Source: Clostridia bacterium
GTDB lineage: Bacteria; Bacillota; Clostridia; Christensenellales; CAG-917
Direction: 5' to 3'
Assembly: GCA_900754695.1 (NCBI GenBank)
Contig: CAAEDU010000042.1
Span: 1-10,479 of the forward strand
Length of the DNA stretch: 10,479 nucleotides
A program made the translations under genes and the position numbers. Numbering within the stretch: the stretch's first letter is position 1; each line of letters starts with the position of its first letter. The notes beneath the pieces were generated by a model, which saw only the letters and a list, made by a program, of their open reading frames with translations, was not told the origin of the DNA and made no database searches. Positions 1 to 7,057 of this stretch are shown in pieces.

Positions 1-3
1 GGC

Positions 4-74
4 ATTTAACAATTGGGGACGGGGCAAAATTGTTTAAAATTTTGACATTTTTGCCCCGTCCCCAATTGTTAAAT
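4..74. repeat. Perfect 26-bp inverted repeat (hairpin)
   Basis: Positions 4-29 are the exact reverse complement of 49-74, with a 19-nt AT-rich spacer. The core of each arm is ATTGGGGACGGGGCAAAA and its complement. The arms begin and end with A/T runs, so either strand gives a G/C stem flanked by A and T tracts. The structure could act as a bidirectional terminator. It also resembles the end hairpins of small non-autonomous elements mobilised by Y1 (IS200/REP-associated) transposases, but no transposase is in the window, so that link is inference. It lies downstream of the transketolase operon. Confidence 0.75.
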
Positions 75-99
75 CTTTCAAGTCCGAAGCGTCATTCTC

Positions 100-196
100 G
101 TTCGAAGCCCGAGGGCGATATTGAAATAAATAAGTTGTTCAGAGACCGACGCCGGCATTAGGAAAAACAAGCTGTTCGAAGCCCGAGGGCGATATT
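100..196. repeat. 23-bp direct repeat, spacing 74 nt
   Basis: The 23-nt sequence beginning GTTCGAAGCCCGAGGG and ending GATATT occurs exactly at 100-122 and again at 174-196. The sequence after the first copy (AAGTTGTTCAGAGACC, from 132) is a degenerate version of the sequence leading into the second copy (AAGCTGTTCGAAGCCC, from 169). This suggests an older duplication of a longer unit. No open frame of convincing quality covers it. The second copy forms the outer left arm of the long hairpin at 183-307, so the two repeats are probably parts of one composite intergenic element. Confidence 0.65.
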
Positions 197-307
197 TGGA
201 TGCAGAACGCGAAAGCGCCCTTGTCGGGAGGCGGAGCGTACTAAGTCGTACGTGAGCATCCACGACAAGAGCGCTGACAAAGTTCTGCGCCAAATAGCGC
301 CCTCGGC
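183..307. repeat. Long imperfect hairpin downstream of the tkt operon
   Basis: Positions 183-226 are approximately the reverse complement of 263-307. Matching blocks are CCGAGGGCG, TATTTGG, GCAGAAC, AGCGC and CTTGTCG, separated by small mismatches. The central part (227-262) can pair again through GCGTAC around 235-240 and GTACG around 248-252. The whole roughly 125-nt stretch can thus form one long interrupted stem on either strand. It begins about 22 nt after the stop of the transketolase C-subunit, and no separate U-tailed terminator is visible there, so it may help end or stabilise that transcript. It could equally be a mobile intergenic repeat. Confidence 0.55.
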
Positions 308-329
308 AACTTAAAGAGAAAAGTTACCC

Positions 330-1271
330 TTATTTCTTCCTCTCCACCGCGCGCTTGGCGGCAGCGACGATATCCTCCACCGTCAGGTGGAACTTCTCGC
401 TGAGATATGCCTGCTTGCCGACCTCGCCGAAGGAGTCGACGACGCCGATCATCTCGACGGGGGCGGGGCACTTCTCGACGACGACTTCGGAGACGGCGCT
501 GCCCAGTCCGCCGAAGGTGCTGTGGTTCTCGCAGGTGACCAGGGCGCCCGTCTCTTTGACGGCGTCGACGATGGCGTCGGCATCGATGGGCTTCCAGGTG
601 TGCATGTTGACGACTGCGGCGGAGACGCCCTCTGCTTGGAGCGCGTCGGCGGCTTTCAGAGCTCTGTCCACCATGATGCCGGAGGCGACGAGGGTGACGT
701 CCTTGCCCGCGCGGACCTTGACGGCTTTGCCGAGCTTGAAGTCGAGGGACTCGTCAAAGATCTTCTCCGTCTTTTTGCGGAACATGCGGATGTAGACGGC
801 GCCGGGATAGTCGATGATCTCGGGCAGAGCCTTCTCGAGCATGGTCGCGTCCGTGGGCTCGAAGCACACCATCTTGGGGATGGCGCGCATGAGGGACATA
901 TCCTCGAAGGGCATATGTGTGCCGCCGTTGGCTTCCGCCATGACGCCGGGATCGGAACCCACCATCTTGACGTTGAGCTTGCTGTACGCCACGGAGATGA
1001 AGATCTGGTCATAGCATCTTCTGGTGGCGAAGGGGGCGAAGCTGAATGTGAAGGGGATCTTGCCGAAGGCAGCCATGCCCGCCGCCACGCCGATCATGTT
1101 GGACTCGGCGATGCCGACGTTGATGAACCTGTCGGGGAAAGCCTCCTTGAAGCACTTTGTCGCGTGACAGCTCATGAGGTCGGCGTCCAGAACGACGATG
1201 CGGTCGTCCTTCTTTGCCGCCTCGACGAGACCTGCTGCCATAACTTGTCTGATCTCTTTTTCGTCGGTCAT
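330..1271 (-). CDS. Transketolase, C-terminal (pyrimidine-binding) subunit
   Basis: This is one half of a two-subunit transketolase. With the N-terminal subunit encoded just upstream it moves two-carbon ketol units between sugar phosphates in the cytoplasmic non-oxidative pentose phosphate pathway. The protein is 313 aa. It has the Pyr domain in roughly residues 1-170, with the hallmark NVGIAESNMIG (51-61), in which E57 matches the glutamate that activates thiamine diphosphate. The C-terminal transketolase domain follows from about 185 to 310. The ATG at 1269-1271 is preferred over an in-frame ATG ten codons upstream, because it overlaps the stop of the upstream subunit by one base (TAATG) and has GGGGAGG about 7 nt before it. 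The overlap implies translational coupling and 1:1 synthesis. DXS and E1-beta type relatives share the fold, but the pairing with a GDG-motif subunit of transketolase type makes transketolase the best call. Confidence 0.93.
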   Translation of the reverse strand: MTDEKEIRQVMAAGLVEAAKKDDRIVVLDADLMSCHATKCFKEAFPDRFINVGIAESNMIGVAAGMAAFGKIPFTFSFAPFATRRCYDQIFISVAYSKLNVKMVGSDPGVMAEANGGTHMPFEDMSLMRAIPKMVCFEPTDATMLEKALPEIIDYPGAVYIRMFRKKTEKIFDESLDFKLGKAVKVRAGKDVTLVASGIMVDRALKAADALQAEGVSAAVVNMHTWKPIDADAIVDAVKETGALVTCENHSTFGGLGSAVSEVVVEKCPAPVEMIGVVDSFGEVGKQAYLSEKFHLTVEDIVAAAKRAVERKK

Positions 1272-2089
1272 TATTCGTACCTCCCCGTTTCCTTTCTCCA
1301 CACCTCTTCGGGCACGGACATGCTGTGGCAGTTGGCGACGCCTTCGGTGAAGGAGGCACCCTTGCCTTTGACGGTGCGCAGGACGATCATGGACGGCTTG
1401 TCATGCTGCGCCTTCGCCGCGTCGATGGCGTCGGAGATGGCGGCAAGATCGTGCCCGTCAACATCCTGCACGAAGAAGTTGAACGCTTTCCACTTGTCCA
1501 CGATGGGTTCAAGCCCGTTGATGCTCTCCACGGGACCGTCAAGCTGCATACGGTTGCTGTCGAGGAGCACGATGAGGTTGTCGAGCTTGCGGGAACCCGC
1601 GAGCATGCTCGCCTCCCAGATCTGCCCTTCCTGGCTCTCGCCGTCGCCGATGAAGCAATAGATCGTCGCGGGGTTGTTGTCGATCTTCGCCGCGATCGCC
1701 ATGCCGACCGCTGCCGAAAGCCCCTGCCCCAGCGAACCCGCCGTCATGTCGATGCCGGGGGTCTTGTTCATGTCGCAGTGCGAGGGAAGATTGGTGCCGT
1801 TGCGGTTGAGAGTGGTCATCCAATCCTTGGGAAAATAGCCCAGGTCGCACAATACGGCGTACATGGCGGGACCCGCATGACCTTTGGACATGATCACGCG
1901 GTCGCGGTCCTGCTTTTTGGGATCTTTGGGATCGACGTTTGCTTTGTCGTAATAAATGACTGTCAGAGCATCCATGACGGACATGGTGCCGCCGATGTGA
2001 CCGACGCCGAAGTGACCGATGATCTCGATGGCGTCGTCACGGAGCTTGCGCGCTTTGGCAGTCAAAAAATCGAGTTTTTCTTTCTGCAT
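1271..2089 (-). CDS. Transketolase, N-terminal (ThDP-binding) subunit
   Basis: This 272-aa protein is the other half of the split transketolase and binds the diphosphate of thiamine diphosphate and Mg2+. Visible landmarks are GHIGGTMS (30-37, equivalent to the usual GHPGG), SKGHAGPAMYA (68-78), GSLGQGLSAAVGMA (118-131), and the ThDP motif starting GDGESQEGQ (148-156) and ending at N179 (LLDSNR). The sequence ends with VKGKGASF, typical of the end of this domain. The ATG at 2087-2089 is chosen over one 12 codons upstream because AAGGAGG sits at the right distance (complement of 2096-2102) and the promoter lies just beyond. It is first in a two-gene operon and overlaps the C-subunit start by one base. 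Split transketolases are widespread in Bacillota and archaea, so nothing is broken here. Confidence 0.94.
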   Translation of the reverse strand: MQKEKLDFLTAKARKLRDDAIEIIGHFGVGHIGGTMSVMDALTVIYYDKANVDPKDPKKQDRDRVIMSKGHAGPAMYAVLCDLGYFPKDWMTTLNRNGTNLPSHCDMNKTPGIDMTAGSLGQGLSAAVGMAIAAKIDNNPATIYCFIGDGESQEGQIWEASMLAGSRKLDNLIVLLDSNRMQLDGPVESINGLEPIVDKWKAFNFFVQDVDGHDLAAISDAIDAAKAQHDKPSMIVLRTVKGKGASFTEGVANCHSMSVPEEVWRKETGRYE

Positions 2090-2112
2090 AGCATTCCTCC
2101 TTAACATTTTCG

Positions 2113-2141
2113 AGTATACCATCAAAATTTCCGCATTTCAA
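2113..2141 (-). promoter_or_regulatory. Sigma-A type promoter of the transketolase operon
   Basis: On the minus strand TTGAAA (2141-2136) is followed after exactly 17 nt by TATACT (2118-2113), with TGG just before the -10 box, so it is also an extended -10. The predicted start is near 2106, giving a short leader of under 20 nt that holds little more than the AAGGAGG ribosome site. No operator or leader structure is visible. Confidence 0.75.
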
Positions 2142-2207
2142 TAGGGGTTGCGAAAAAAAGTTCATAAATTAACGAATTTTATTCCACGCACATTTCACGG
2201 AAAGTCT

Positions 2208-2219
2208 GCGGCATGCCGC
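2208..2219. promoter_or_regulatory. 12-nt perfect palindrome in divergent intergenic region
   Basis: GCGGCATGCCGC is self-complementary and lies between the transketolase promoter and the plus-strand secreted-protein gene. It could be an operator half-site pair or chance in G/C-rich DNA. Apart from this, the transketolase promoter and a weak plus-strand promoter, I see nothing convincing in 2142-2444. Arg-rich open frames here are shadows. Confidence 0.25.
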
Positions 2220-2378
2220 TCCCGGAGCGCCGCGTCGCCTGCCGCCATCTCACGAGCATGCGAGCGCGACAACGGCATACACACCCGCAAGTTCCGCCTG
2301 TGAAAAGCGCCGGAAAGAAACTCTCGGTCCGACCCGCATCATTCCTATCCGGCACGGCGGCTCATCATTTCCCGCGTT

Positions 2379-2424
2379 TTGCACAAACTTTCCCGAACAA
2401 GGATATATGCGGGCGCGTGCCCGC
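2379..2424 (+). promoter_or_regulatory. Weak candidate promoter and leader hairpin of the His-rich gene
   Basis: TTGCAC (2379-2384) is followed 17 nt later by GATATA (2402-2407), or 19 nt later by TATATG (2404-2409). Both are poor matches to sigma-A consensus. Immediately after, GCGGGC (2409-2414) pairs with GCCCGC (2419-2424) around a GCGT loop, ending 8 nt before the AAAGGAGA ribosome site. The hairpin overlaps the expected transcription start, so a start further upstream is also possible. Confidence 0.35.
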
Positions 2425-2444
2425 AGTCCCGAAAAGGAGAATTT

Positions 2445-3137
2445 ATGCTGAAAAACGTCTTGACTACACTCGCTCTCGCACTCACCGTGCTGCCCGCGGC
2501 GGCAAAACTCCCCGTCATCGCGGAGGGCGTCCCCTGCGCCATGGCGCAAGAGACCGTCTGCGCGGAAACCGTCGTCACCGAAAACGGCGCGCCCCTCTCC
2601 CCCGAAGACGGAGAGACCGCACCGCCCGCGCCCGACTTCGGGAAGAGGCGCCCGCACGACCGCCGTCACGGGGAACACCGTCACGGGCACGGCGAACACC
2701 GCCACGGCTTTTGCCCGCACGGCAGCAACGACGAAAAGGACGGTGAGCACGGACGCGCTCCTCACGGAAGAGAGGACGCCGTCACTCTGCCCTGCGGCAT
2801 CGCGGACCTCGTCATCGACAGGCTGACCCCCGAAGTCATCGCGGTCTATGAGCGGCGCATCGCGGGCGCTCCCCTGCTCTCCGAAAAGAGCGAAGCGGAG
2901 CTCTCCCTCGCCGCGTCGGAGCTGAAACTGTCCGTCAAAAAATACGAAGCGCTGGTGCTGCTTGCCGACCTCATGGCGCGCACCTCGAAGCCCGTGCCCC
3001 TCTCCCTCCTCGCCTCCCTCGGCGACGGAGAACTGTTGAGGCTCGCGCGCAAACACGCGAAACTTTACGCCGCCTCTCTCTCGGAAGAGGAGCGCGACTC
3101 CCTGAAAGATGAGTTCAAAGCGACGCTGAAAAAGTGA
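2445..3137 (+). CDS. Exported His-rich protein of unknown function
   Basis: I do not recognise the family. The 230-aa product starts with a short basic end and a hydrophobic stretch (MLKN, then VLTTLALALTVLPAAA, 5-20), typical of a Sec signal peptide cleaved near A20. There is no lipobox, sortase motif or later membrane segment, so it is probably released or loosely wall-associated. Residues 71-107 hold ten histidines, including a tandem heptad HGEHRHG twice (75-88). This is a plausible Zn, Ni, Cu or Mn binding patch. Residues 118-230 look like an all-helical domain with three or four amphipathic helices, ending in lysines. ATG at 2445 is chosen because it begins the signal peptide and is preceded by AAAGGAGA (2433-2440); an earlier in-frame ATG at 2379 lacks both. 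It is the only plus-strand gene. A long antisense frame (3176-2250) has no domain or start signal and is treated as a shadow. Confidence 0.68.
   Translation: MLKNVLTTLALALTVLPAAAKLPVIAEGVPCAMAQETVCAETVVTENGAPLSPEDGETAPPAPDFGKRRPHDRRHGEHRHGHGEHRHGFCPHGSNDEKDGEHGRAPHGREDAVTLPCGIADLVIDRLTPEVIAVYERRIAGAPLLSEKSEAELSLAASELKLSVKKYEALVLLADLMARTSKPVPLSLLASLGDGELLRLARKHAKLYAASLSEEERDSLKDEFKATLKK
2667..2708 (+). repeat. Tandem 21-bp coding repeat (HGEHRHG x2)
   Basis: Two adjacent 21-nt units encode the same heptapeptide and differ at a few synonymous third positions (GGG/GGC, CGT/CGC, CAC kept). Synonymous drift with unchanged protein suggests that the histidine pattern is maintained by selection, though two units are too few to prove it. 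Confidence 0.6.
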
Positions 3138-3185
3138 TCGCGCAACATCGGAGAGGATAACTTCGCAAAAACACACGTTGAATGC

Positions 3186-3216
3186 ACGAAAACGCGCGAT
3201 GAACGCGCGTTTTCGT
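3186..3216. terminator. Symmetrical terminator between convergent genes
   Basis: ACGAAAACGCGCG (3186-3198) pairs perfectly with CGCGCGTTTTCGT (3204-3216) around a 5-nt loop. This gives a 13-bp stem with A-run and T-run at its base. It lies 49 nt after the stop of the His-rich gene and 61 nt past the stop of the kinase gene on the other strand, so it probably ends both transcripts. On the minus strand a second small stem at 3257-3272 (GGGCAG/CTGCCC) lies closer to the kinase stop, but it has no U-run. Confidence 0.65.
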
Positions 3217-3276
3217 CATTTTGCTTTCCGTTTTTTGCCGAGACGTGTCGGCGGGCGGGCAGCTCCCTGCCCCTCT

Positions 3277-4101
3277 TTACAGCCCTATCCTGGTGCAGGG
3301 CACTGAGCCGTCCAGAAGTTCCTTTATGCCGTAGCGGCTGCTGCCGATGATGACGGTGGTGCCGTTCTTCAAAGGCTCTTTGATGTATTCCAGTTTCGCC
3401 CGCGCGCCGTGCGCTCCCTTTCTGGACGCGCCCGCGCAATGGGACTGCAGTTCCTCGACATTCTCGATGAGCTCGTAGATGTCCTTGCCGCCGACGCGCG
3501 TGACGAGGGTCTTCTCGTCGTCGGGGTCGGAATAGATGCCGTCCGTGGTGGTCATGATGAGCAGGGTCTTGCACTTGACGAGGCAGGCGATCTGGCTTGC
3601 GGTCTCGTCGTTGTCCACGCACTCGATGGCGTGTCCGCGCTCGGCGAGGATCCTGCCTATCTCGTGCTTGCGGTTCTCCTCATAGCTCACGGGGTCGTTG
3701 TAGTTGATGATGGGGATGGCGTTCTGCCCCGGGCAGCGGCAGAGCATGTCGTAAAGGTGAGCACGCTTCTCCTCGTCGTTGAAGTGCTGGTGCTCCACGA
3801 GGATCTGCCTCACGCTGAAACGGCTGTCGATGAACTGCCTGTAAGTCTGCATGAGGATGGACTGCCCTTGCGCGGAATAGTCCGTCTTGTTCTCCTCGTC
3901 GGTGCCGTGGAGCTCCCTGCCCGTGCGTTTGAGATAGTCCAGCCTGCCGATCTCGGTGGCGCCCGAGGTCACCCACACGAAGCCGGGGCGCAGCTCGCGC
4001 GAAAGCCTGGCTATGATGTTGTAGTTCATATCCTGATATTCGCGGTCGATGAGCGCCATTGAGCCTATCTTGCCTACGAGTTCGATGTCGAAATCCGCCA
4101 T
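3277..4101 (-). CDS. Divergent glutamate-5-kinase-like amino acid kinase
   Basis: The 274-aa protein belongs to the amino acid kinase fold (phosphorylates a carboxylate or phosphate with ATP) and lines up best with ProB, the first enzyme of proline synthesis. Matches are K11 in VGKIGS, TSGATEIG (45-52, ProB SGAIAAG), GQSILMQTY (79-87), PIINYND (130-136, ProB INEND), DND (163-165), LLIMTTTDGIYSDP (180-193) and the lysine in RAKL (K236). Differences are the glutamate of INEND replaced by Y, about 16 extra residues between that motif and DND, and the usual GTGGM loop before the lysine changed to KGAHGA. It has no PUA domain, and no proA is adjacent. It may be a true short ProB or a kinase with another substrate. 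The ATG at 4101 has GGGAG just upstream. The gene is a monocistron, with its own promoter and flanking terminators. Confidence 0.7.
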   Translation of the reverse strand: MADFDIELVGKIGSMALIDREYQDMNYNIIARLSRELRPGFVWVTSGATEIGRLDYLKRTGRELHGTDEENKTDYSAQGQSILMQTYRQFIDSRFSVRQILVEHQHFNDEEKRAHLYDMLCRCPGQNAIPIINYNDPVSYEENRKHEIGRILAERGHAIECVDNDETASQIACLVKCKTLLIMTTTDGIYSDPDDEKTLVTRVGGKDIYELIENVEELQSHCAGASRKGAHGARAKLEYIKEPLKNGTTVIIGSSRYGIKELLDGSVPCTRIGL

Positions 4102-4132
4102 TTTCTTCTCCCTTAAAAGTTAAGGTAGTGAA

Positions 4133-4161
4133 ATTATAATATACCCGCGCGAAAAAAGCAA
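4133..4161 (-). promoter_or_regulatory. Promoter of the amino acid kinase gene
   Basis: Minus-strand TTGCTT (4161-4156) and a perfect TATAAT (4138-4133) are separated by 17 nt. Transcription would start near 4126, giving a leader of about 25 nt with GGGAG as ribosome site. It sits just after the ATPase terminator, so the kinase is transcribed independently. Confidence 0.7.
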
Positions 4162-4175
4162 AGATTTGAACGTTA

Positions 4176-4207
4176 AAAGCCCTCTCCCGCCGAGGGGAGA
4201 GGGCTTT
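4176..4207 (-). terminator. Intrinsic terminator of the cation ATPase gene
   Basis: AAAGCCCTCTCCC (4176-4188) pairs perfectly with GGGAGAGGGCTTT (4195-4207) around a 6-nt loop, a 13-bp stem starting 13 nt after the ATPase stop codon. On the minus strand the stem ends in a T-run (TTTT), as expected for Rho-independent termination. Confidence 0.85.
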
Positions 4208-4220
4208 ATGCCTTGCGTCG

Positions 4221-6959
4221 TCAGGCGACGGCTCGGACTTTCCTTGCTTGTTGCTTCTGTATGATGCGCACGATGAGCTTGTAGATCTCCACACACGGGA
4301 TGACCGCAAACGCGAGCGCGATGGCGACGCCCCATTCCATGGCGTTGAGCCACTCGGTGCCGAACACGCTGCCAAAGCCCGGGATGAGCACGACCATGAC
4401 GGTGAGCGCGACGCCGATGATGAAGCTCAGGTTGATATACTTATTGGAGAACAGCTTGCCGTTGAGGATGCTGTGATCCTGCGAGCGCATGGAGTAGGCG
4501 TGGAAGAGCTGGATGAGCGCAAGGCTCACGAACGCCATGGTCATCGCCTCTCCGTGTCTTTCCGCCATGCCGCCATCTATGGCGAAGCAGCCTATGCAGA
4601 AGGATGCCATGACAAGCCCCGTCTGGATGATGCCCTGGAGGATGATGTCCACGCCCGTCCTGCCCGCGAAGAGGCTGGAATTGGACTTTCTCGGCGGCTT
4701 CTGCATGACGTCTTTCTCCGCCTCTTCCATGCCGAGAGAGAGCGCGGGAAGGCTGTCCGTGACGAGGTTGATCCAAAGGATCATGAGCGGGGTGAGGAAG
4801 GTGGTGCCCCAGATGACCGTCGCAATGAACAGGCACAGCACCTCCGCGATGTTGGCGGAGAGGAGGAATTGGATCGCCTTCTTGATGTTGGAGAAGATCT
4901 TTCTGCCCTCTTCCACCGCGCCGATGATGGTGGCGAAGTTGTCGTCCGCGAGCACGAGATCCGCCGCGCCCTTGCTGACGTCCGTGCCCGTGATGCCCAT
5001 GCCGATGCCGATGTCCGCGCGCTTGATGGAGGGCGCGTCGTTGACGCCGTCGCCCGTCATGGCGACCACCTTGCCCTTGCCCTGATAGGTGGTGACGATC
5101 CTCACCTTGTTCTCGGGGCTGACGCGCGCGAAGACGGAATATTGCTCGATGGTGGCAGCAAACTCCTCGTCGGTCATCTTGTCCAGATCCGCGCCGAGTA
5201 TGACCTTGTCGCCCTCGCGCAGGATACCGATCTCCGTGGCGATGGCGGACGCGGTGTCGATGTGGTCGCCCGTTATCATTATGGGGCGCATGCCGGCTTC
5301 CTTACACACGCGCACCGCCTCCTTCACCTCCGCTCTCGGAGGATCTATCATGCCGACAAGCCCCACGAAAACGAGTTCGCTCTCAAGGCTCCCGCGTTCG
5401 AGATCGCCGCTCTTGACTGCGACGCCGAGGACGCGGAGCGCCTTCTTCGCCATACGGGAGTTCGCCTTCTTGATCTCCTCGACGTCCTTTTCGGTCATGG
5501 GACGGACTTCTTCGCCCACCATCACTTTGGTGCAGCGCGGGAGGAGCATGTCGGGCGCGCCCTTGACGTATGCCTCTCTCACGCCGTCGTGCTCGTTGAC
5601 GGTGGTCATGAGCTTGCGCACGCTGTCGAAGGGGACTTCGTCCACGCGGGGATATTCCGCGGTGAGCTCGCGGTAGTCGCAGCCGCAGTCCTCGGCATAC
5701 TGCACGAGCGCGGTCTCGGTGGGATCGCCGCTGAGACCCTCCGAAGTCTTTTCCGTGTCGTTGCAAAGTGCCATCGCGCGCAGGAACGTCCGGAAGTCCT
5801 CCCCGTCCGACGCACTCTCTTCGTCGACCGACTTAAATCCGCAATCCGGCAGATAATAGCCTTTTACGGTCATCTGATTGAGGGTTAAAGTGCCTGTTTT
5901 GTCGGAACAGATGACTTCGCAGCATCCGAGCGTCTCGACGGAAGGCAGGTTTTTCACGATGGCGTTGCGCTTGGACATGCGCTGCACGCCGATGGCAAGC
6001 ACGATGGTGACGACTGCGGGCAGACCTTCGGGGATGGCGGCGACCGCGATGGCGACTGCCGTCATGAAGGCTTCCATGATGTTGTCGGGCTCTCTCACCG
6101 CCTGCACGATGAATATGACCGCCGCCACGGCAAGCACGAGTATGCTGAGCAGTTTCGCGGTCTTGCCGAGCTGTTTCTGCAGCGGCGAAGTCTGCTGCGA
6201 GCCGTCCGTGAGCATGGTGGCGATCTTGCCCACCTCGGTGTTCATGCCCGTGTGGGTGACCACGCCCGTGCCTCTGCCGTACGCGACCGTGCCTCCGGAA
6301 TACGCCATGTCGGCGCGGTCGCCGAGAGGCGCGTCGGCGGCGACGGTCTTTTCCGCGTCTTTTTCCGCGGGCACGCTCTCGCCCGTGAGCGCGGCTTCCT
6401 CGATCTTGAGAGACGCGGAGGTAAGCAGCCTGAGGTCCGCGGGGACGATGTCGCCGGCTTCCAGCTTGACGATGTCGCCGGGTACTATCTCCTCGCTGGC
6501 GAGATGTTTCCACTCGCCGTCGCGCAGCACTTTGGAGAAAGCCTTGTTCATGTTTTTCAAGGCTTCCATTGCGTTCTCCGCCTTGTTCTCCTGGATGACG
6601 CCGATGACCGCGTTCAGGATGACGATGAGCAGGATGACGCCCGCGTCGATGAGTTCGGAAGGCTCTTCCTGCACGATCGCGATGACCGCGGAGACTATCG
6701 CCGCCACGATGAGCACGATGATCATGACGTCCTTGAACTGCTCCAGGAACTTGACGATCAGGCTCTTTTTCTTCGCCTCTTTGAGCGCGTTCTTGCCGTA
6801 CTCGGCGGCGCGCTTCTCCGCCTCTGCGGAGGAAAGACCCTCCTCCGTCGCGGAAAGTGCGGTGAGGACTTCGTCCGCGGACTTGTCGTGACAGACGAAC
6901 TCGGGCTGAGCGTGTTCTGCCTCGTCAACGGCTGCGGACTTCTTTTTGAAGACTGACAT
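4221..6959 (-). CDS. P2A-type cation-transporting ATPase (Ca2+/Mn2+ exporter)
   Basis: This 912-aa membrane pump of the SERCA/PMR1 class uses ATP to expel divalent cations. Visible in order are an N-terminal cation ATPase domain (about 20-90), M1-M2 (75-125), the actuator loop with LTGES (191-195), M3-M4 with IPEGLP (309-314), the phosphorylation site DKTGTLT (D353), the nucleotide-binding KGAPD (466-470), MITGDH (561-566), the hinge TGDGVND (635-641), and M5-M10 to the C-terminus. Ion-site residues equivalent to SERCA E309, N768, E771, N796, T799 and D800 are E311, N703, E706, N731, T734 and D735. The M8 glutamate (E908) seems absent; Q817 lies nearby in ALIQLF. This pattern suits a one-ion pump such as PMR1 or bacterial Ca2+ pumps. 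The ATG at 6959 follows AAGGAGAG. The gene is a monocistron behind a Mn-type riboswitch, which suggests Mn2+ export. Ca2+ export alone remains possible. Confidence 0.94.
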   Translation of the reverse strand: MSVFKKKSAAVDEAEHAQPEFVCHDKSADEVLTALSATEEGLSSAEAEKRAAEYGKNALKEAKKKSLIVKFLEQFKDVMIIVLIVAAIVSAVIAIVQEEPSELIDAGVILLIVILNAVIGVIQENKAENAMEALKNMNKAFSKVLRDGEWKHLASEEIVPGDIVKLEAGDIVPADLRLLTSASLKIEEAALTGESVPAEKDAEKTVAADAPLGDRADMAYSGGTVAYGRGTGVVTHTGMNTEVGKIATMLTDGSQQTSPLQKQLGKTAKLLSILVLAVAAVIFIVQAVREPDNIMEAFMTAVAIAVAAIPEGLPAVVTIVLAIGVQRMSKRNAIVKNLPSVETLGCCEVICSDKTGTLTLNQMTVKGYYLPDCGFKSVDEESASDGEDFRTFLRAMALCNDTEKTSEGLSGDPTETALVQYAEDCGCDYRELTAEYPRVDEVPFDSVRKLMTTVNEHDGVREAYVKGAPDMLLPRCTKVMVGEEVRPMTEKDVEEIKKANSRMAKKALRVLGVAVKSGDLERGSLESELVFVGLVGMIDPPRAEVKEAVRVCKEAGMRPIMITGDHIDTASAIATEIGILREGDKVILGADLDKMTDEEFAATIEQYSVFARVSPENKVRIVTTYQGKGKVVAMTGDGVNDAPSIKRADIGIGMGITGTDVSKGAADLVLADDNFATIIGAVEEGRKIFSNIKKAIQFLLSANIAEVLCLFIATVIWGTTFLTPLMILWINLVTDSLPALSLGMEEAEKDVMQKPPRKSNSSLFAGRTGVDIILQGIIQTGLVMASFCIGCFAIDGGMAERHGEAMTMAFVSLALIQLFHAYSMRSQDHSILNGKLFSNKYINLSFIIGVALTVMVVLIPGFGSVFGTEWLNAMEWGVAIALAFAVIPCVEIYKLIVRIIQKQQARKVRAVA

Positions 6960-6976
6960 ATTCTCTCCTTATTCGG

Positions 6977-6996
6977 GCGGGATGTCCCGCTTTTTT
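6977..6996. other. Leader hairpin next to the ATPase ribosome site
   Basis: GCGGG (6977-6981) pairs with CCCGC (6986-6990) around a 4-nt loop. On the plus strand six T follow (6991-6996), giving terminator shape against antisense transcripts. On the minus, coding strand it is an untranslated-leader stem about 9 nt upstream of AAGGAG. A role in either direction is only a possibility. Confidence 0.35.
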
Positions 6997-7057
6997 GTTG
7001 CCGTGCGTCTGCGCTTATATACGCGCATACGCTCCCACGCGCACGGGCGCGCGTCTT

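Noticed and set aside
387..1661. 424-codon plus-strand frame across both transketolase genes
   Set aside because: It spans two certain minus-strand genes and shows only antisense composition.
2250..3176. Long minus-strand open frame opposite the His-rich gene
   Set aside because: It has no recognisable domain, no ribosome site and a composition typical of an antisense shadow in G/C-rich DNA. The plus-strand frame has a signal peptide and a good ribosome site.
4248..5888. 546-codon plus-strand frame opposite the cation ATPase
   Set aside because: It is very rich in D, H, R and E, has no family features, and mirrors the codons of a certain gene on the other strand.
4221..6959. Mg2+ importer (MgtA type) as alternative for the ATPase
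   Set aside because: The residues in M4 to M6 (PEGLP, NIAE, NLVTD) follow the Ca2+/Mn2+ P2A pattern, and the leader matches the manganese riboswitch rather than an Mg2+ sensor.
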